Position numbers and translations under genes: made by a program
Shown: positions 1 to 10,683 of the stretch, one piece after another
Layout of the letters: every line of letters starts with the position of its first letter
Position numbering within the stretch: the first letter of the stretch is position 1
The notes under the pieces: model-generated
What the model saw: the letters and a program-made list of their open reading frames with translations, nothing else
Databases searched by the model: none
Told to the model about the DNA's origin: nothing
Assembly: GCA_029975915.1 (NCBI GenBank)
Contig: JARKOC010000352.1
Span: forward strand, 186,001-250,000
Length of the DNA: 64,000 nucleotides
Origin: Bryobacteraceae bacterium
GTDB taxonomy: Bacteria; Acidobacteriota; Terriglobia; Bryobacterales; Bryobacteraceae
Reading direction: 5' to 3'

Positions 1-136
1 CGTCCGGACCTGAGATCGTCTTCGAATTGTAGAAGGCTGCGCCGCCTCCGGCTCCGACCTCCCACTTCTGCGCCGCCGCAGGTGCGGCTAGCGCCATGAC
101 CGCCAATGTCATCCAAGACCAGATTCGAATGCTCAT
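1..136 (-). CDS. Secreted or outer-membrane protein, N-terminal fragment
   Basis: Only the first 45 codons are inside the window; the gene continues past base 1. Reading leftward from ATG at 136, the product starts with a short basic stretch and a hydrophobic alanine-rich core ending in APAAAQ, a clear Sec signal peptide with a cleavage site after residue 22 or so. It is followed by a glycine-rich start (KWEVGAGGGAAFY) of the kind seen at the first strand of small outer-membrane beta-barrels. AGGAC lies just upstream of the start. It follows the TIGR03437 gene on the same strand after an 84-bp gap. The beta-barrel idea is inference from very little sequence; only the signal peptide is secure. 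Confidence 0.7.
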   Translation of the reverse strand, partial: MSIRIWSWMTLAVMALAAPAAAQKWEVGAGGGAAFYNSKTISGPD

Positions 137-220
137 AGTTGTCCTGTGTTGCCCCGCTGGAGCGGTCCGTCCGCCCTAGCTGCAAGTCCTAATTCCATGG
201 TTCGGCCGCTTCGCTCGCGC

Positions 221-3190
221 TCACTGCACGACGCGAACCGCGACTGTTGTTGAATAGCCGCCTTGCTCCACCGTAAGGGGTTGATTCATGCCCTTTGGGG
301 TGTTGCGCGGAATGTAGATTCGGATTTCGTTTACGCCAATCTGCCCTGGCGTCAGCACGCTATGTACGATAGGCATCTGCCGCCCGGCCAGTGTCACCAC
401 TGGCGGAGTCAGCGGCACAACCGGCTCGCCCTCCGGCACCGCTTTGCCCGCCGGGACCTCGGGATAGGTTTGGCCCATGCCGGTCAGATAGATGATGGCT
501 TCCTCTTCCCAACGGAGTGGATTCGCCGGCGTCACCACCTGCCCGTTCGAGGCGCGAACGACCAGCGGCACAGTGTAGTCTTGTGCGATCTCCTTCAGAA
601 ACACGCTGGGCGCATTCGGCAGGACGGTGAGGTTGTAGTTGTCGCTGACGCCGCCCGGCGTTCTCAAGACCATCGTCACGTTGCCTTCGGCCTGGAACGG
701 GAGCTGCGCGTTGATCTGCGTGCTTGAGACCATCAACATCGGCACGGAGAGTCCATTCACCGTCAGGCAGCTCTCATTGAGTGCGTTCTGCAGCAGCATC
801 TCCTGCGAGGCCGCGTTTGTCGGGCTCAGGTTATATCCCCTCACCACGATAAGTCCGCCAGGGGCCACTGCCTCGGTACCATCGGCCGCATTCACGATGC
901 TCTGGATCTCGGGCATCGAGACCGACGCGTCATAGCTCCAAGGCAGAACCGTGAATCCTGAGGTGGTCAGGTTGATGATCGCTCTGCGGCTGGCCAGTAC
1001 GGCCGCCGCCCGCGTGAAGACGGCCGTTTCGTCGCCGGAAATTGGCGCCTCCGCCATGCGAGTCGATTTCTGGCCCGCCCCCGTGGTCAAATCCACACGC
1101 TGAATCACACCAGTGCCGCCGCCCGACTGGGTTCCTGTCCTGTAGCCGTACTGGTCTACAAACACGAATCCCGACGTGGTCTCAATCGTCGAATCGAACT
1201 GGGCCTCCGGAACCAGCGATGAGTTGTACAACGTCCCGCCTACGACGAACATGTCGTAGTTGGACGCGGCAACGGCGCCGGAAAGCCGGTCGGTGTCCTG
1301 CCGCGAAATTGTGAACGTGTCGGCGCTCGAATTGTAGAGCAGCAGGTTCCCGTCTGCCTGAGCCGCCATGATTGAGCTGCCATTGCTGGATGCCACCAGC
1401 GCCGTGTTGATGTCGATGTCGTTCTCGTAAATTCCCAATGTCGGCAGTTCTGTGGCGGTGCGGGAGAACAGATCAACCTGGTCGATCTTATGAACTGGAC
1501 CCGCCACACGGGTTGCGGCAAGGATCGCGTTGCCCGAAGCCGCAAGCCACCGCGGATAGTGACCGAACGGAAAACGGATCGGTTCAGTCGCCTCAAGCGT
1601 TTCCAGATCGAATACATTGGCGTACTGCGAGTTGTCATTTCCAACCAGCAAATAGCGCCGGTCATGAGAGAACGCCATCGACGTTGGGGTGTTCCCCGTA
1701 CGAAGCGTCGCGGTCTGCTCATAACTCGCACCATCGAACACAAGCACTTCGTTGGTGTCCTGCCTGAGAATGAAGAACCGGTTGCGCTGGGGATCCGCCA
1801 TCAGGTCCACAAGTTTTCCTGGAACATTGATTGACGAGCCGCGCTGGTCAGGATCTTGAAGATTGATCAGCACGCGCACCGGCTTGATCACGTTCACCGC
1901 GGTGGCGGAAGTGATTTCGATGGCAGCGACCGTCGTCCCCTTGACATTTTGGAAGTATGACGGGTCAACGCTGACCTGAATGGTCGCTGGCGTTGTTCCG
2001 GCAGTCTGGCTGAGCCTGATGCCACTGGCCGATGCCTTCAGCTTGAACGCCGTAGCGCCGCCTCCGGGATTCGTGATCTCGATCTGCTGAGTCACCACAG
2101 TCGGGCTGCAGCCGCTGCCCCGAAACACGATGTCTTCTTTCGACGCCACGACACGGGCCTGGTTCTCCAGACTGCCTACTGGCAGGATAGTCAGACCACT
2201 TTCCGAAAGTGCGTACATCGTCGCTCCGTCGGAAGACAGCACGCCTTTGCCCGCCAGGTTTTCCTTCAATCGCAATCTCTCACGCACGCGAAGGTTGTCA
2301 GCGTCCACCACCTGGAGTTGCGGGGTAGCGGTCTTTTCGTCGTCTTTCCGGGTTACCTGCGCGTAGATCGTATTGCGCGCGGTATCAATAGCGTGGGAGC
2401 CGATTTCCAATTCGCCTGAGGGATCGGCAAATTGCGCCAGCAAACCCTTGCTGTCAAAGACGCCCCAGCCCGCCAGCCAGCGGTCGCCGTCGTTGGAAAC
2501 GCTCACTGTCCTGGGTCCAAGTGGAGGATCCGCCACATAGCCCATGGAACTCACGAGGCGCTTGGTGACATCGTAGAAGAACAAAATTGTGTCGCTCACA
2601 CCGGCAATGTAATTGCGATTCCCTGAAGCAGCCACCGAGGCAGCGACGATTTCGGCCGGAAAGTTCGCTGGCGGTTGCGGCAACGTCTTGGCTGTGACGC
2701 CGGCGACAGTATCGAGCACCAGCATCGTTCCCCCATAGGGCTCAAAGAGGATGAATTGCTTGGTTGTCACAACAAGGGCCCGGCCGTCGGCGCCGAAAGC
2801 CACTCCAAGCGGCGGATCGGCCAGGGCGAACGTCTGCCGCCCGTTGTTGGACAGATCGATTACCGTTAGCGCATTGCGGGGGGTGTTGGGCGCCTCAAAG
2901 TTGCCAAAATGAGCAACCACCAAATGCCGGCCATCCGGGCTGAGCGACAGCGAACTCGGCTGTGAAGCCACGTTCATGGATTTGGTCACCTTGGCCGATG
3001 CAAGCGACACGACATCGATCCGGTTGGCCGTGAAGTTGGCCACGTATGCCACGCCCCGTGACTCGTCCAAAGCCAGGTCGGAACTGTGACCGCCGATGGC
3101 AACAACACGCCCGAAGTACTGCGCATGGCACATCGCCGTGAGCAGCAGCGCCGCGGCTGCAATTTTCCAACTAAACTGTTCCCTCTTCAT
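221..3190 (-). CDS. Secreted beta-propeller protein with TIGR03437 C-terminal domain
   Basis: 989 residues from ATG at 3190, chosen because AGGAG lies 9 bases upstream and a signal peptide begins there; an in-frame start 14 codons earlier lacks both. Residues 1-25 form a Sec signal peptide. The next ~700 residues are YVTN-type propeller repeats (phrases such as SLSPDGRHLVVAH and MAFSHDRRYLLVGND), broken near residues 380-470 by an Ig-like segment with a cysteine. The last ~230 residues match the Solibacter-type TIGR03437 domain: IVNAADG, VAPGGLIVVRGYNL, then a closing GVNEIRIYIP. This domain is common in Solibacter and Bryobacter secreted proteins; its function is unknown. The gene follows the tad pilus genes on the same strand, so it may be co-expressed, but a link to the pilus is only inferred. 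Confidence 0.88.
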   Translation of the reverse strand: MKREQFSWKIAAAALLLTAMCHAQYFGRVVAIGGHSSDLALDESRGVAYVANFTANRIDVVSLASAKVTKSMNVASQPSSLSLSPDGRHLVVAHFGNFEAPNTPRNALTVIDLSNNGRQTFALADPPLGVAFGADGRALVVTTKQFILFEPYGGTMLVLDTVAGVTAKTLPQPPANFPAEIVAASVAASGNRNYIAGVSDTILFFYDVTKRLVSSMGYVADPPLGPRTVSVSNDGDRWLAGWGVFDSKGLLAQFADPSGELEIGSHAIDTARNTIYAQVTRKDDEKTATPQLQVVDADNLRVRERLRLKENLAGKGVLSSDGATMYALSESGLTILPVGSLENQARVVASKEDIVFRGSGCSPTVVTQQIEITNPGGGATAFKLKASASGIRLSQTAGTTPATIQVSVDPSYFQNVKGTTVAAIEITSATAVNVIKPVRVLINLQDPDQRGSSINVPGKLVDLMADPQRNRFFILRQDTNEVLVFDGASYEQTATLRTGNTPTSMAFSHDRRYLLVGNDNSQYANVFDLETLEATEPIRFPFGHYPRWLAASGNAILAATRVAGPVHKIDQVDLFSRTATELPTLGIYENDIDINTALVASSNGSSIMAAQADGNLLLYNSSADTFTISRQDTDRLSGAVAASNYDMFVVGGTLYNSSLVPEAQFDSTIETTSGFVFVDQYGYRTGTQSGGGTGVIQRVDLTTGAGQKSTRMAEAPISGDETAVFTRAAAVLASRRAIINLTTSGFTVLPWSYDASVSMPEIQSIVNAADGTEAVAPGGLIVVRGYNLSPTNAASQEMLLQNALNESCLTVNGLSVPMLMVSSTQINAQLPFQAEGNVTMVLRTPGGVSDNYNLTVLPNAPSVFLKEIAQDYTVPLVVRASNGQVVTPANPLRWEEEAIIYLTGMGQTYPEVPAGKAVPEGEPVVPLTPPVVTLAGRQMPIVHSVLTPGQIGVNEIRIYIPRNTPKGMNQPLTVEQGGYSTTVAVRVVQ

Positions 3191-3301
3191 TTCTCTCTCT
3201 CCTGACCGAAGTGGATCCCACAAGTGATTCAACAGGTTATGGCCGGACGGTCCGGGCGGCGCCCGCCCGGCCAGGTCCCTGATCAGGCAACTCGATTACC
3301 C

Positions 3302-3403
3302 TTAGTCTTCGACGTTCTTGCTCTTGCGCCGCAGAATGATTGCACCCAGCAGCACGACCGCCAGAACGGTGCAGACCACGCGAACCAGTGTGTTCGTTTC
3401 CAT
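3302..3403 (-). CDS. 33-residue single-pass membrane microprotein
   Basis: A 34-codon ORF starting with ATG at 3403 and ending in TAA. AGGAG lies 8 bases before the start (AAGGAGTCAAACG-ATG), a textbook ribosome binding site. The product has a polar N-terminus (METNT), one hydrophobic helix (residues 6-23, containing VVLLGAIIL) and a strongly basic then acidic tail (RRKSKNVED), predicting a single-pass protein with its C-terminus in the cytoplasm. It lies 73 bases after tadC on the same strand and 111 bases before the TIGR03437 gene. No family is recognised. It could be an accessory subunit of the pilus platform or an unrelated membrane microprotein. Confidence 0.65.
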   Translation of the reverse strand: METNTLVRVVCTVLAVVLLGAIILRRKSKNVED

Positions 3404-3476
3404 CGTTTGACTCCTTTTCTTTCCCGCGTATACTCAAGTACGTTGATTTAGCTTCAGTGCATCCTCGGCTTGCGCC

Positions 3477-4400
3477 TCAGATACCCTGCATCATCGGGAT
3501 CAACTCCCGCATGATCTTGACCGCAACCGGGCCCACCGTCACAACAAACAGCGTGGGCAGGATGAAGAAGAAGATCGGAAACACCAGCTTGACGCCGAGT
3601 TTTGCGGCCTTCTCCTCTGCAATTTGCCGCGCCTGAACTCGCATGAAATCGGCATGCGCGCGTAGGCTTTGCGCCACACCGGTACCGAACCGGTCGGCTT
3701 GAATCAACACCGCCACAAGTTTTCGCAAATCGTCCACCGAAGTCCGGTCCGCCAGATTTCGGAGCGCCTCGGCGCGGCGCTTGCCGGCCTTCAGTTCCAG
3801 GTTCACCAGCGCAAACTCCTCGCTGATCTCCGGATGGGCATGCTCGAGTTCCTTGGCGACCTGGAGAATCGCCTGATCCAGGCCAAGGCCGCTTTCAACG
3901 CACACCACCATCAGGTCGAGCGCGTTCGGCAAGCCGCGTGCCATCTGCTTCTGACGCCTCTTGGACATCATCGAGACATACTCATTCGGCGCGAAGAAGC
4001 CAAATCCGGCCGCCGCCAGAATCGCCATCATCTTGTTGCTCGAATCCGACGAACTGCCTACCGTCGCCAACATCATCACCAGCGGCAGCGTGATGGCGAG
4101 CGCTACTTTCGAGCCGTACAACAACTTCAGAGCGCTTTGGCCGCGGATTCCCGCCCGGATCAGACGCTTCTGCATGACAGTCACGTCCTTGGGCGAGGTC
4201 GGAAGTTTCTCGCCTAACCGGTTGAGGAGGTCACGGAAGACCAGGCTTGGGTGTACCGGCGTCTCCTCTGGCAGTTCGCTGCTTGTCGCGGTAACGCGTT
4301 CAATCGCCTCCTTAGGTTTGGCCCATAATTTCAGTCCAAGGATTGTGCCAACAGCGGCGACGGTCACGAAAAGCACGGCGGCAAGGAGGATTGCACTCAT
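3477..4400 (-). CDS. tadC: Flp pilus assembly inner-membrane platform protein TadC
   Basis: 307 residues, a usual TadC length. A type II secretion F (T2SSF) domain lies in the C-terminal half, with the family-typical segment DLMVVCVESGLGLDQAI near residue 165 and a conserved stretch with ADRFG (about residue 240). Membrane segments sit at residues 1-25, about 95-140 (two) and 270-300, the last in the phrase FPIFFFILP. TadC pairs with TadB to form the membrane platform on which the TadA ATPase drives pilin assembly. It starts 13 bases after the tadB stop. The residue 27-60 linker is variable in the family. No defects are visible. Confidence 0.93.
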   Translation of the reverse strand: MSAILLAAVLFVTVAAVGTILGLKLWAKPKEAIERVTATSSELPEETPVHPSLVFRDLLNRLGEKLPTSPKDVTVMQKRLIRAGIRGQSALKLLYGSKVALAITLPLVMMLATVGSSSDSSNKMMAILAAAGFGFFAPNEYVSMMSKRRQKQMARGLPNALDLMVVCVESGLGLDQAILQVAKELEHAHPEISEEFALVNLELKAGKRRAEALRNLADRTSVDDLRKLVAVLIQADRFGTGVAQSLRAHADFMRVQARQIAEEKAAKLGVKLVFPIFFFILPTLFVVTVGPVAVKIMRELIPMMQGI

Positions 4401-4413
4401 GGGTTTTCTCCTC

Positions 4414-5391
4414 TCATACCTCGATTGCCACGATCTTCTTGATCGTCAGGTAACCCAGCAACTGCAGCACCAGGGCGGCGATTGCCATGTAATTGCCCAC
4501 TTCGTCTGTAATGAAGAAGGTCACATACTCCTTGTTGACCAGGAACATCATGGCGCCGACACCGACCGGAATCATGGATAGCGCCATGCCAGTCATCTTG
4601 CCGTGCGCGCTAATGGCACGGATTTTGCCCCGCAACTTGAATCGCTCGCGGATGACAGACGCCAACTTGTCCAGGATCTCGGCCAGGTTGCCGCCAGTCC
4701 TTTTCTGGAGCAACACCGCAGATACGAAAAAGTGAACATCGAGCAGCGGGACCCGGTTGGCCAACTTCTGCAACGCCGTGTCCAACGGCAGGCCCAGGTT
4801 ATGTTCCTCGAAGGCCCGGCGGAACTCCCCAGCCAGCGGCTCTTGAAACTCGCGGTGCAGCATTTCCAGCGAAACTGAGAACGCGTGGCCCGCGCGCATC
4901 GACCTGGCAATGAACTCCAGGCTCTCCGGGAACTGGGATTCGAACTTCCATAACCGTGCCGACCGCTTCCTTGCGACATAAAGCAGCGGGATCAGGCCAG
5001 CCACCAATGCTGGAATAAATGCCATCAACTGGAATCTCGCCGGCAGGAACAACCAGCCAATTGCGTAGCCGCCGAGGAACAGGGCGAGGCACATGTGGAC
5101 AAGCCGCGCTACGTTCCATCGCAATCCAGCCTGCTCGATGAGCGCCTTGAGCTTTGGCTGGAGGTCAAAACGCGCGAGTAGCCGCAGAACGAGCTTCCCG
5201 CGTGAGGTGTCTTCCTCGCTGAGCAGCGATGCAGTGCCGGTGCCGGATTTATCCGCTTTGCGTGTCCTTTGCGCCCCCAGCAAGCGTTGGCGGATTTTGT
5301 CGGCATCCGAACTCTGAAACGACCGGCGAACAATTAGCCATCCGCCGAACGCCATGCCCCAGAACAAAAGTAGGACCAGTACGAAGTTCAT
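4414..5391 (-). CDS. tadB: Flp pilus assembly inner-membrane platform protein TadB
   Basis: 325 residues from ATG at 5391, which begins with a membrane helix (MNFVLVLLLFWGM) and lies 4 bases after the tadA stop; an in-frame ATG eight codons earlier would overlap tadA. Helices are at residues 1-22, about 90-130 (two) and near the C-terminus. The T2SSF domain holds the characteristic FPESLEFIARSMRAGHAF segment (about residues 165-182) and the RTGGNLAEIL motif that marks the TadB subfamily. It acts with TadC in the cytoplasmic membrane as the pilus platform. The tight spacing to tadA and tadC supports a single transcript. Confidence 0.93.
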   Translation of the reverse strand: MNFVLVLLLFWGMAFGGWLIVRRSFQSSDADKIRQRLLGAQRTRKADKSGTGTASLLSEEDTSRGKLVLRLLARFDLQPKLKALIEQAGLRWNVARLVHMCLALFLGGYAIGWLFLPARFQLMAFIPALVAGLIPLLYVARKRSARLWKFESQFPESLEFIARSMRAGHAFSVSLEMLHREFQEPLAGEFRRAFEEHNLGLPLDTALQKLANRVPLLDVHFFVSAVLLQKRTGGNLAEILDKLASVIRERFKLRGKIRAISAHGKMTGMALSMIPVGVGAMMFLVNKEYVTFFITDEVGNYMAIAALVLQLLGYLTIKKIVAIEV

Positions 5392-5395
5392 GGCA

Positions 5396-6757
<1,362 letters not shown>

Positions 6758-6845
6758 CAATGGCTCTCTTGTGTCGTCCCGGAGAAAGTCAATCTTCCTT
6801 CCGTCTCTTCATCCATCGGCCCGAGGTGAAAAAAACTTGAGCCCA

Positions 6846-8054
6846 TTACAGCTCCGAGAGGGCTGGTTTTGGGCCCAGCACCGGCTTGTTCGTCCGCTTC
6901 TCGGCGGCCGCCAGATTTGCCGCCTTGGCGCCAAACTTCTCCATCGACTTCCCCAACTCTGTCTCCGGCCCCAATGGTTCAGCCCGGGTGACAACCTTGT
7001 GCAGAGCCAGATAATCATTCGGAAACGTCGAATAAACCGGGCAGGTGAAGATCTTCTCCATGTCTGCCGCGGCAATGTCCTCACGTTTTGAAAGCCGGTT
7101 CACAACCATTCGGACGCGGTCGCGCTCAAAACCAAGCTGCGAAAGCAGACCCGATGCGCGGCGGCCCAGGTGCAGGCTCGCCAGTTCCGATGTGGAAACC
7201 AGGTACACCTGGTCCGCCTCGGAGAGCATGAACAGACTTAGCTGGTGAAATACCGTGGGCAGATCGACCAGCACCCAGTCATAAAGCATCCGCGCGTATT
7301 CGAGGACATCGTGCACCCGGCTTGATTCGGGAAGGTCGACTATCGGCGCGTCCGGCGCGGCCAGAACATCCACCCCATGGCAGTTCGACACCATCGAACC
7401 CCACAAAGCCGGATCGAGCCGCTCGGAGTAGCTCATCGCGTCGAGCACCGAGTACACTGGCGAGATCTTCAGCGAAAAGGCCACTGTTCCGGCGATCAGG
7501 TCAAAGTCCGCCAAGAGCACGCGCTTGCCCGTCAGACGGCGCAGGGCAAAGGCCGTTTGCATGGCCAGTGTCGAAGCTCCAGATCCTGGCTTCGTCGAAG
7601 CGAAAGCCAGAATCTGCCCTTGTTCCTGGTGTTGCGGTTCTTCGGGTTGGCGAATCCGGCGGATGCGCACTGACGCTTCACGTTGCGCATCAGCGTCGAA
7701 CGGCGGACAGAGGAAGTCGCCCGCCCCGGCGCGGAGCCCCTCGAGGATCAGGGTCGAGTCGTTCACTTTGCTGATCCCGATCGCAGGCACAGGTGGCCGC
7801 ATCGCCGCCAAACAACGCAGGACCGCCTTGGCCGCATCAAGATCAGACGACAAGTCGACCAGGACCACGTCTGGCTGGGCTTGCCGGATCCTAATCTCAA
7901 TCGTCTGAGCGGGCGGATAGGCGCGCAGCTCGGAGATCACTTCGAAGGCGCGCACCTCAGTCAGCGCTTTTTGCGCTGCGGCGGAGAGCTCCCGGTCAGG
8001 AGTGATCAGAAGAGCCGGCAACGCCGGCTCACGGGCCATGCTGTTCTGAGTCAT
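6846..8054 (-). CDS. tadZ: Flp pilus localisation ATPase TadZ/CpaE
   Basis: 402 residues. Residues 12-130 form an atypical receiver-like domain (PDVVLVDLSSD around 61-71, GAGDFLCPPF around 110). Residues 148-370 are a MinD/ParA-type ATPase whose deviant Walker A reads TKPGSGAST (154-162). The signature lysine before the loop is kept while the usual P-loop lysine is alanine, as is common in TadZ/CpaE. TadZ proteins place the Tad machine, usually at a pole. GGGAG lies 9 bases before ATG 8054. It sits 36 bases after the secretin gene. The C-terminal ~25 residues are a lysine/proline-rich tail of unknown role. Confidence 0.9.
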   Translation of the reverse strand: MTQNSMAREPALPALLITPDRELSAAAQKALTEVRAFEVISELRAYPPAQTIEIRIRQAQPDVVLVDLSSDLDAAKAVLRCLAAMRPPVPAIGISKVNDSTLILEGLRAGAGDFLCPPFDADAQREASVRIRRIRQPEEPQHQEQGQILAFASTKPGSGASTLAMQTAFALRRLTGKRVLLADFDLIAGTVAFSLKISPVYSVLDAMSYSERLDPALWGSMVSNCHGVDVLAAPDAPIVDLPESSRVHDVLEYARMLYDWVLVDLPTVFHQLSLFMLSEADQVYLVSTSELASLHLGRRASGLLSQLGFERDRVRMVVNRLSKREDIAAADMEKIFTCPVYSTFPNDYLALHKVVTRAEPLGPETELGKSMEKFGAKAANLAAAEKRTNKPVLGPKPALSEL

Positions 8055-8090
8055 TCTGGCGGCTCCCCAATGGCAGTCCGTGCGGCGGAG

Positions 8091-9512
8091 CTAGCGTTTG
8101 GACTTCGGGTCCGGCTTGGGGGCCAAAGATTTGCGGTCGATCCTCAGCGGAGCCGGCTCGGTCTTGGCGGTTGCCGACCCAGGCATGCCCTTGGGCAGTA
8201 GCGCAGGTGGCAACTTGTCGTGGACCACGCTCAACTGAAGCCTTGGATCGTCCGCCGACATCGGCTCGACCAGCTCCGGAGTGACCATGACTACCAGTTC
8301 CGACTTCGTCCGGTTCTCATTGCGGCTCTTGAACAACTCGCCCAGCAGCGGGATGCTGGAAAGACCAGGAATTCGTGAAAACGTCTCGTTTGTCCGGTCG
8401 TCAATCAGTCCGCCGATAACGAAGCTCTGGCCTTGGCCCAGTTCAATGTCGGACTCGATACGGCGCGTCGCAAGGGCCGGAATCGTGAAACCGCTGACCG
8501 TGACTGCATTCGAGACGTCGATCGTGGAAACTTCCGGCTTGACGTGCATCTTGAGCGTGCCGTGCTCGGTCAGCCTCGGCGTGAACGTCAGCCTGATGCC
8601 GTACTCACGGAACTGGATAGTCACCGCTCCCGAATTCGCCCCGCCTTGAAGGACCGGGATCGGGAACTCTCCGCCAACCAGGAAGCTCGCTTCCTTGCCG
8701 TTGGTCGTCACCAAATTGGGTTCCGCCAGAATCTGAAGCAGCCCCTCCTGCTGAAGAAGCTTGATCGTTGCGGCGAGATTCAGATCCGGCCGGAAAGCAA
8801 AGATATTCAGCGCATCTGTCAGAGAAAATTCTGAATTTGTTCCACTTGTACTTCCTCCGATTACACCTGAAATCGAGGATGACCGGGGAGCCGAGAATTG
8901 GCCGGTAGAGATCGAACCTGGCGTGTTCGCTGCTCCTGTCGAGATCAAGTTTAAGCCAAATTGCTTCGACGCATTGCGATTAATCTCCGCAAATTTGACT
9001 CGAAGAAGGATCTGCTTGTCCACTGGCAGGGGCTTGACTCCAACATTGTTGATCACGCTCTTGGATAGGGGTTTGACAAGTTCGTTGATGCGGTCGGCAA
9101 CAGCGGCCGAGCTGACAAGCCCAGAGATTGTGATTGAGTCGCGCGCCGCCTGGATCCGGATATCCTCGGACGGGAATGTGTCTTTTATCAGCTTGCGGAG
9201 AGGCTCAAGATTCTGTTCCACCGAGATGTTATAGAAGTTGCGCTGCCCGGACTTGGCCCAGACCACCAACGTCGCCGCGCCTAGTCCCTTGGCGTGGAGA
9301 AGGATCTCGCGTGAACTGACCGGCACGTAATCGACCACGTCTGGATTCGACGTCGAAATCCGCGAGACGTCCTCCGGGTAGTCGATGACAATGCTCTTGC
9401 CTAGCGTGACCCGTATGTCGTCGGTCGCCGCTTGGGGCTTGGCCCAAGGCGCGAAGAAGATGACCATGGCGGCCGCCAGCGCGGCCCGTGTGCAGCATTT
9501 AGGGGAGCTCAT
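8091..9512 (-). CDS. cpaC: Flp pilus outer-membrane secretin CpaC/RcpA
   Basis: 473 residues with a signal peptide ending near residue 29. A pilus/secretin N-terminal domain follows (ISTSNPDVVDYVPVSSREILLHAKGLG-like phrase at about 50-85), then a BON-type domain (about 100-165). The secretin domain ends in the typical SELVVMVTPELVEP near residue 425. The conserved VGGEFPIPV and IPLLGELFKS phrases confirm the secretin core. The protein forms the outer-membrane pore through which Flp pili pass. AAGGTAAC precedes the ATG. It lies 12 bases after cpaB. A ~40-residue proline/lysine-rich C-terminal extension beyond the secretin core is unusual. Confidence 0.93.
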   Translation of the reverse strand: MSSPKCCTRAALAAAMVIFFAPWAKPQAATDDIRVTLGKSIVIDYPEDVSRISTSNPDVVDYVPVSSREILLHAKGLGAATLVVWAKSGQRNFYNISVEQNLEPLRKLIKDTFPSEDIRIQAARDSITISGLVSSAAVADRINELVKPLSKSVINNVGVKPLPVDKQILLRVKFAEINRNASKQFGLNLISTGAANTPGSISTGQFSAPRSSSISGVIGGSTSGTNSEFSLTDALNIFAFRPDLNLAATIKLLQQEGLLQILAEPNLVTTNGKEASFLVGGEFPIPVLQGGANSGAVTIQFREYGIRLTFTPRLTEHGTLKMHVKPEVSTIDVSNAVTVSGFTIPALATRRIESDIELGQGQSFVIGGLIDDRTNETFSRIPGLSSIPLLGELFKSRNENRTKSELVVMVTPELVEPMSADDPRLQLSVVHDKLPPALLPKGMPGSATAKTEPAPLRIDRKSLAPKPDPKSKR

Positions 9513-9524
9513 GAGTTACCTTCC

Positions 9525-10439
9525 CTACTCGTTGTTCTTAATGGAAACGGTTTCGACCTTTCGGTCAGTACCCCGGATCGTCACAATTTGATCGACCACG
9601 GGCGCCGGCGGCGGCGGTGCTGGCGGCGGCGCCATCGCAACGACGGGCCTCGGGCGTACAGGGCGCCTCGGTTGATCGGCAAGATCCTCTGACTCGCCGC
9701 CTGTCGAGAAACTGCCATCGGACTTGATCTTGCCGCCGTACAGATTCGCCAGATTCGAGCCTGCGGTCTTCTCGATGTTCTGGTCGCTTCCGTTACGCAG
9801 GACGAGTTGAATGCGCCCGGTGTTGCCAGCCAGCGTTAGCACTTCTGCCTGCGCCGGCGTCACCTGGAGTGTCACGCTCGGAGCGTCCACCGGCTTCCCG
9901 GTCGCATCTGTCTGAATCGTCTTGCCGGCTGAGAGCACCAGGATGTTCTGCAGTACGGTTCGCGTCACCCGTTGGCCGCTGCCCGGCGGGTCACCCGTGA
10001 TCAGCACGTCGACGCGCATCCCAGGCAGCACGAATCCCGCCACGCCAACAACGTCGTTCACTCGCACCGTTACCGCTCTCATGCCGACCGGGATCACCGG
10101 CGCCAAACCCACGCCCGATCCCCTCTGCGCCAACCGGCCGTCCACAACCGGCTCCTCCAGCAAAATGCTGGCTGTCACAGGACGGTCAACCACATCTTCG
10201 GGCTTGCTGAAGCCGCCCTTCGGAAAGGCGGACGCCGGGATCTTCACCAGCTTGATGTCCTCAGCCTTCACGGTCGTGCCGACATCGAGGGCCTTCGCGG
10301 CCACGACAACGTCCTTGAGGTCTTGTGCATCTGCCTTCTTGGGACCGGCCGACCTGGATGACAACTGGTAGAAGATACTGCTCACCACCAGTGCGAACAC
10401 CAGGCTGACACCCAATACTGTCAGCAACTTGCGATCCAT
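9525..10439 (-). CDS. cpaB: Flp pilus assembly protein CpaB/RcpC
   Basis: 304 residues from ATG 10439, preceded by AGGAGG at 8-base spacing; a GTG two codons earlier would leave too little spacing. A single N-terminal helix (residues 5-27) anchors it. Residues 45-110 are the SAF domain (VVVAAKALDVGTTVKAEDI-like opening). The following RcpC/CpaB domain contains GMRAVTVRVNDVVGVAGFVLPGMRVDV (split across 130-160). CpaB associates with the secretin in the periplasm. Near the C-terminus there is a proline run (APPPAPPPPAP) before a short conserved-looking tail, an extension not present in all members. It is the first clear tad gene of the run. Confidence 0.92.
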   Translation of the reverse strand: MDRKLLTVLGVSLVFALVVSSIFYQLSSRSAGPKKADAQDLKDVVVAAKALDVGTTVKAEDIKLVKIPASAFPKGGFSKPEDVVDRPVTASILLEEPVVDGRLAQRGSGVGLAPVIPVGMRAVTVRVNDVVGVAGFVLPGMRVDVLITGDPPGSGQRVTRTVLQNILVLSAGKTIQTDATGKPVDAPSVTLQVTPAQAEVLTLAGNTGRIQLVLRNGSDQNIEKTAGSNLANLYGGKIKSDGSFSTGGESEDLADQPRRPVRPRPVVAMAPPPAPPPPAPVVDQIVTIRGTDRKVETVSIKNNE

Positions 10440-10455
10440 TTTCACGGCCTCCTGA

Positions 10456-10683
10456 TCATCTGCCCATCTCTAGCTTTAACTGCGCGACGCGCCCTGGGCG
10501 CCCGGAACCGCATGACACTTCATCGCTTCCAGCCATGGCGAAAGCAACCGGCCACTGCACGGCGAATTGCAGCAAATCCTCACCCGACGGCAAGCTCCAC
10601 CGGCAGAACAGACGGCTGCTGAAACGGCTGTCCTCAGCGCACCGCGGCGAACTCGGCTTCTGCATTCGGGGAGGCACTGTCAA
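10456..10683 (-). CDS. Possible small hypothetical protein (75 aa, TTG start)
   Basis: This fills the 240-base interval between the membrane protein gene and cpaB. It would start at TTG 10683, overlapping the upstream stop by 4 bases (TTGA), with GGAG about 9 bases upstream, and it ends 16 bases before the cpaB start. Third codon positions are mostly G or C, in keeping with neighbours, and the spacing is operon-like. The product is cysteine-containing and arginine-rich, with no signal peptide, membrane helix or recognised domain. It may be spurious. Confidence 0.35.
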   Translation of the reverse strand: MTVPPRMQKPSSPRCAEDSRFSSRLFCRWSLPSGEDLLQFAVQWPVAFAMAGSDEVSCGSGRPGRVAQLKLEMGR

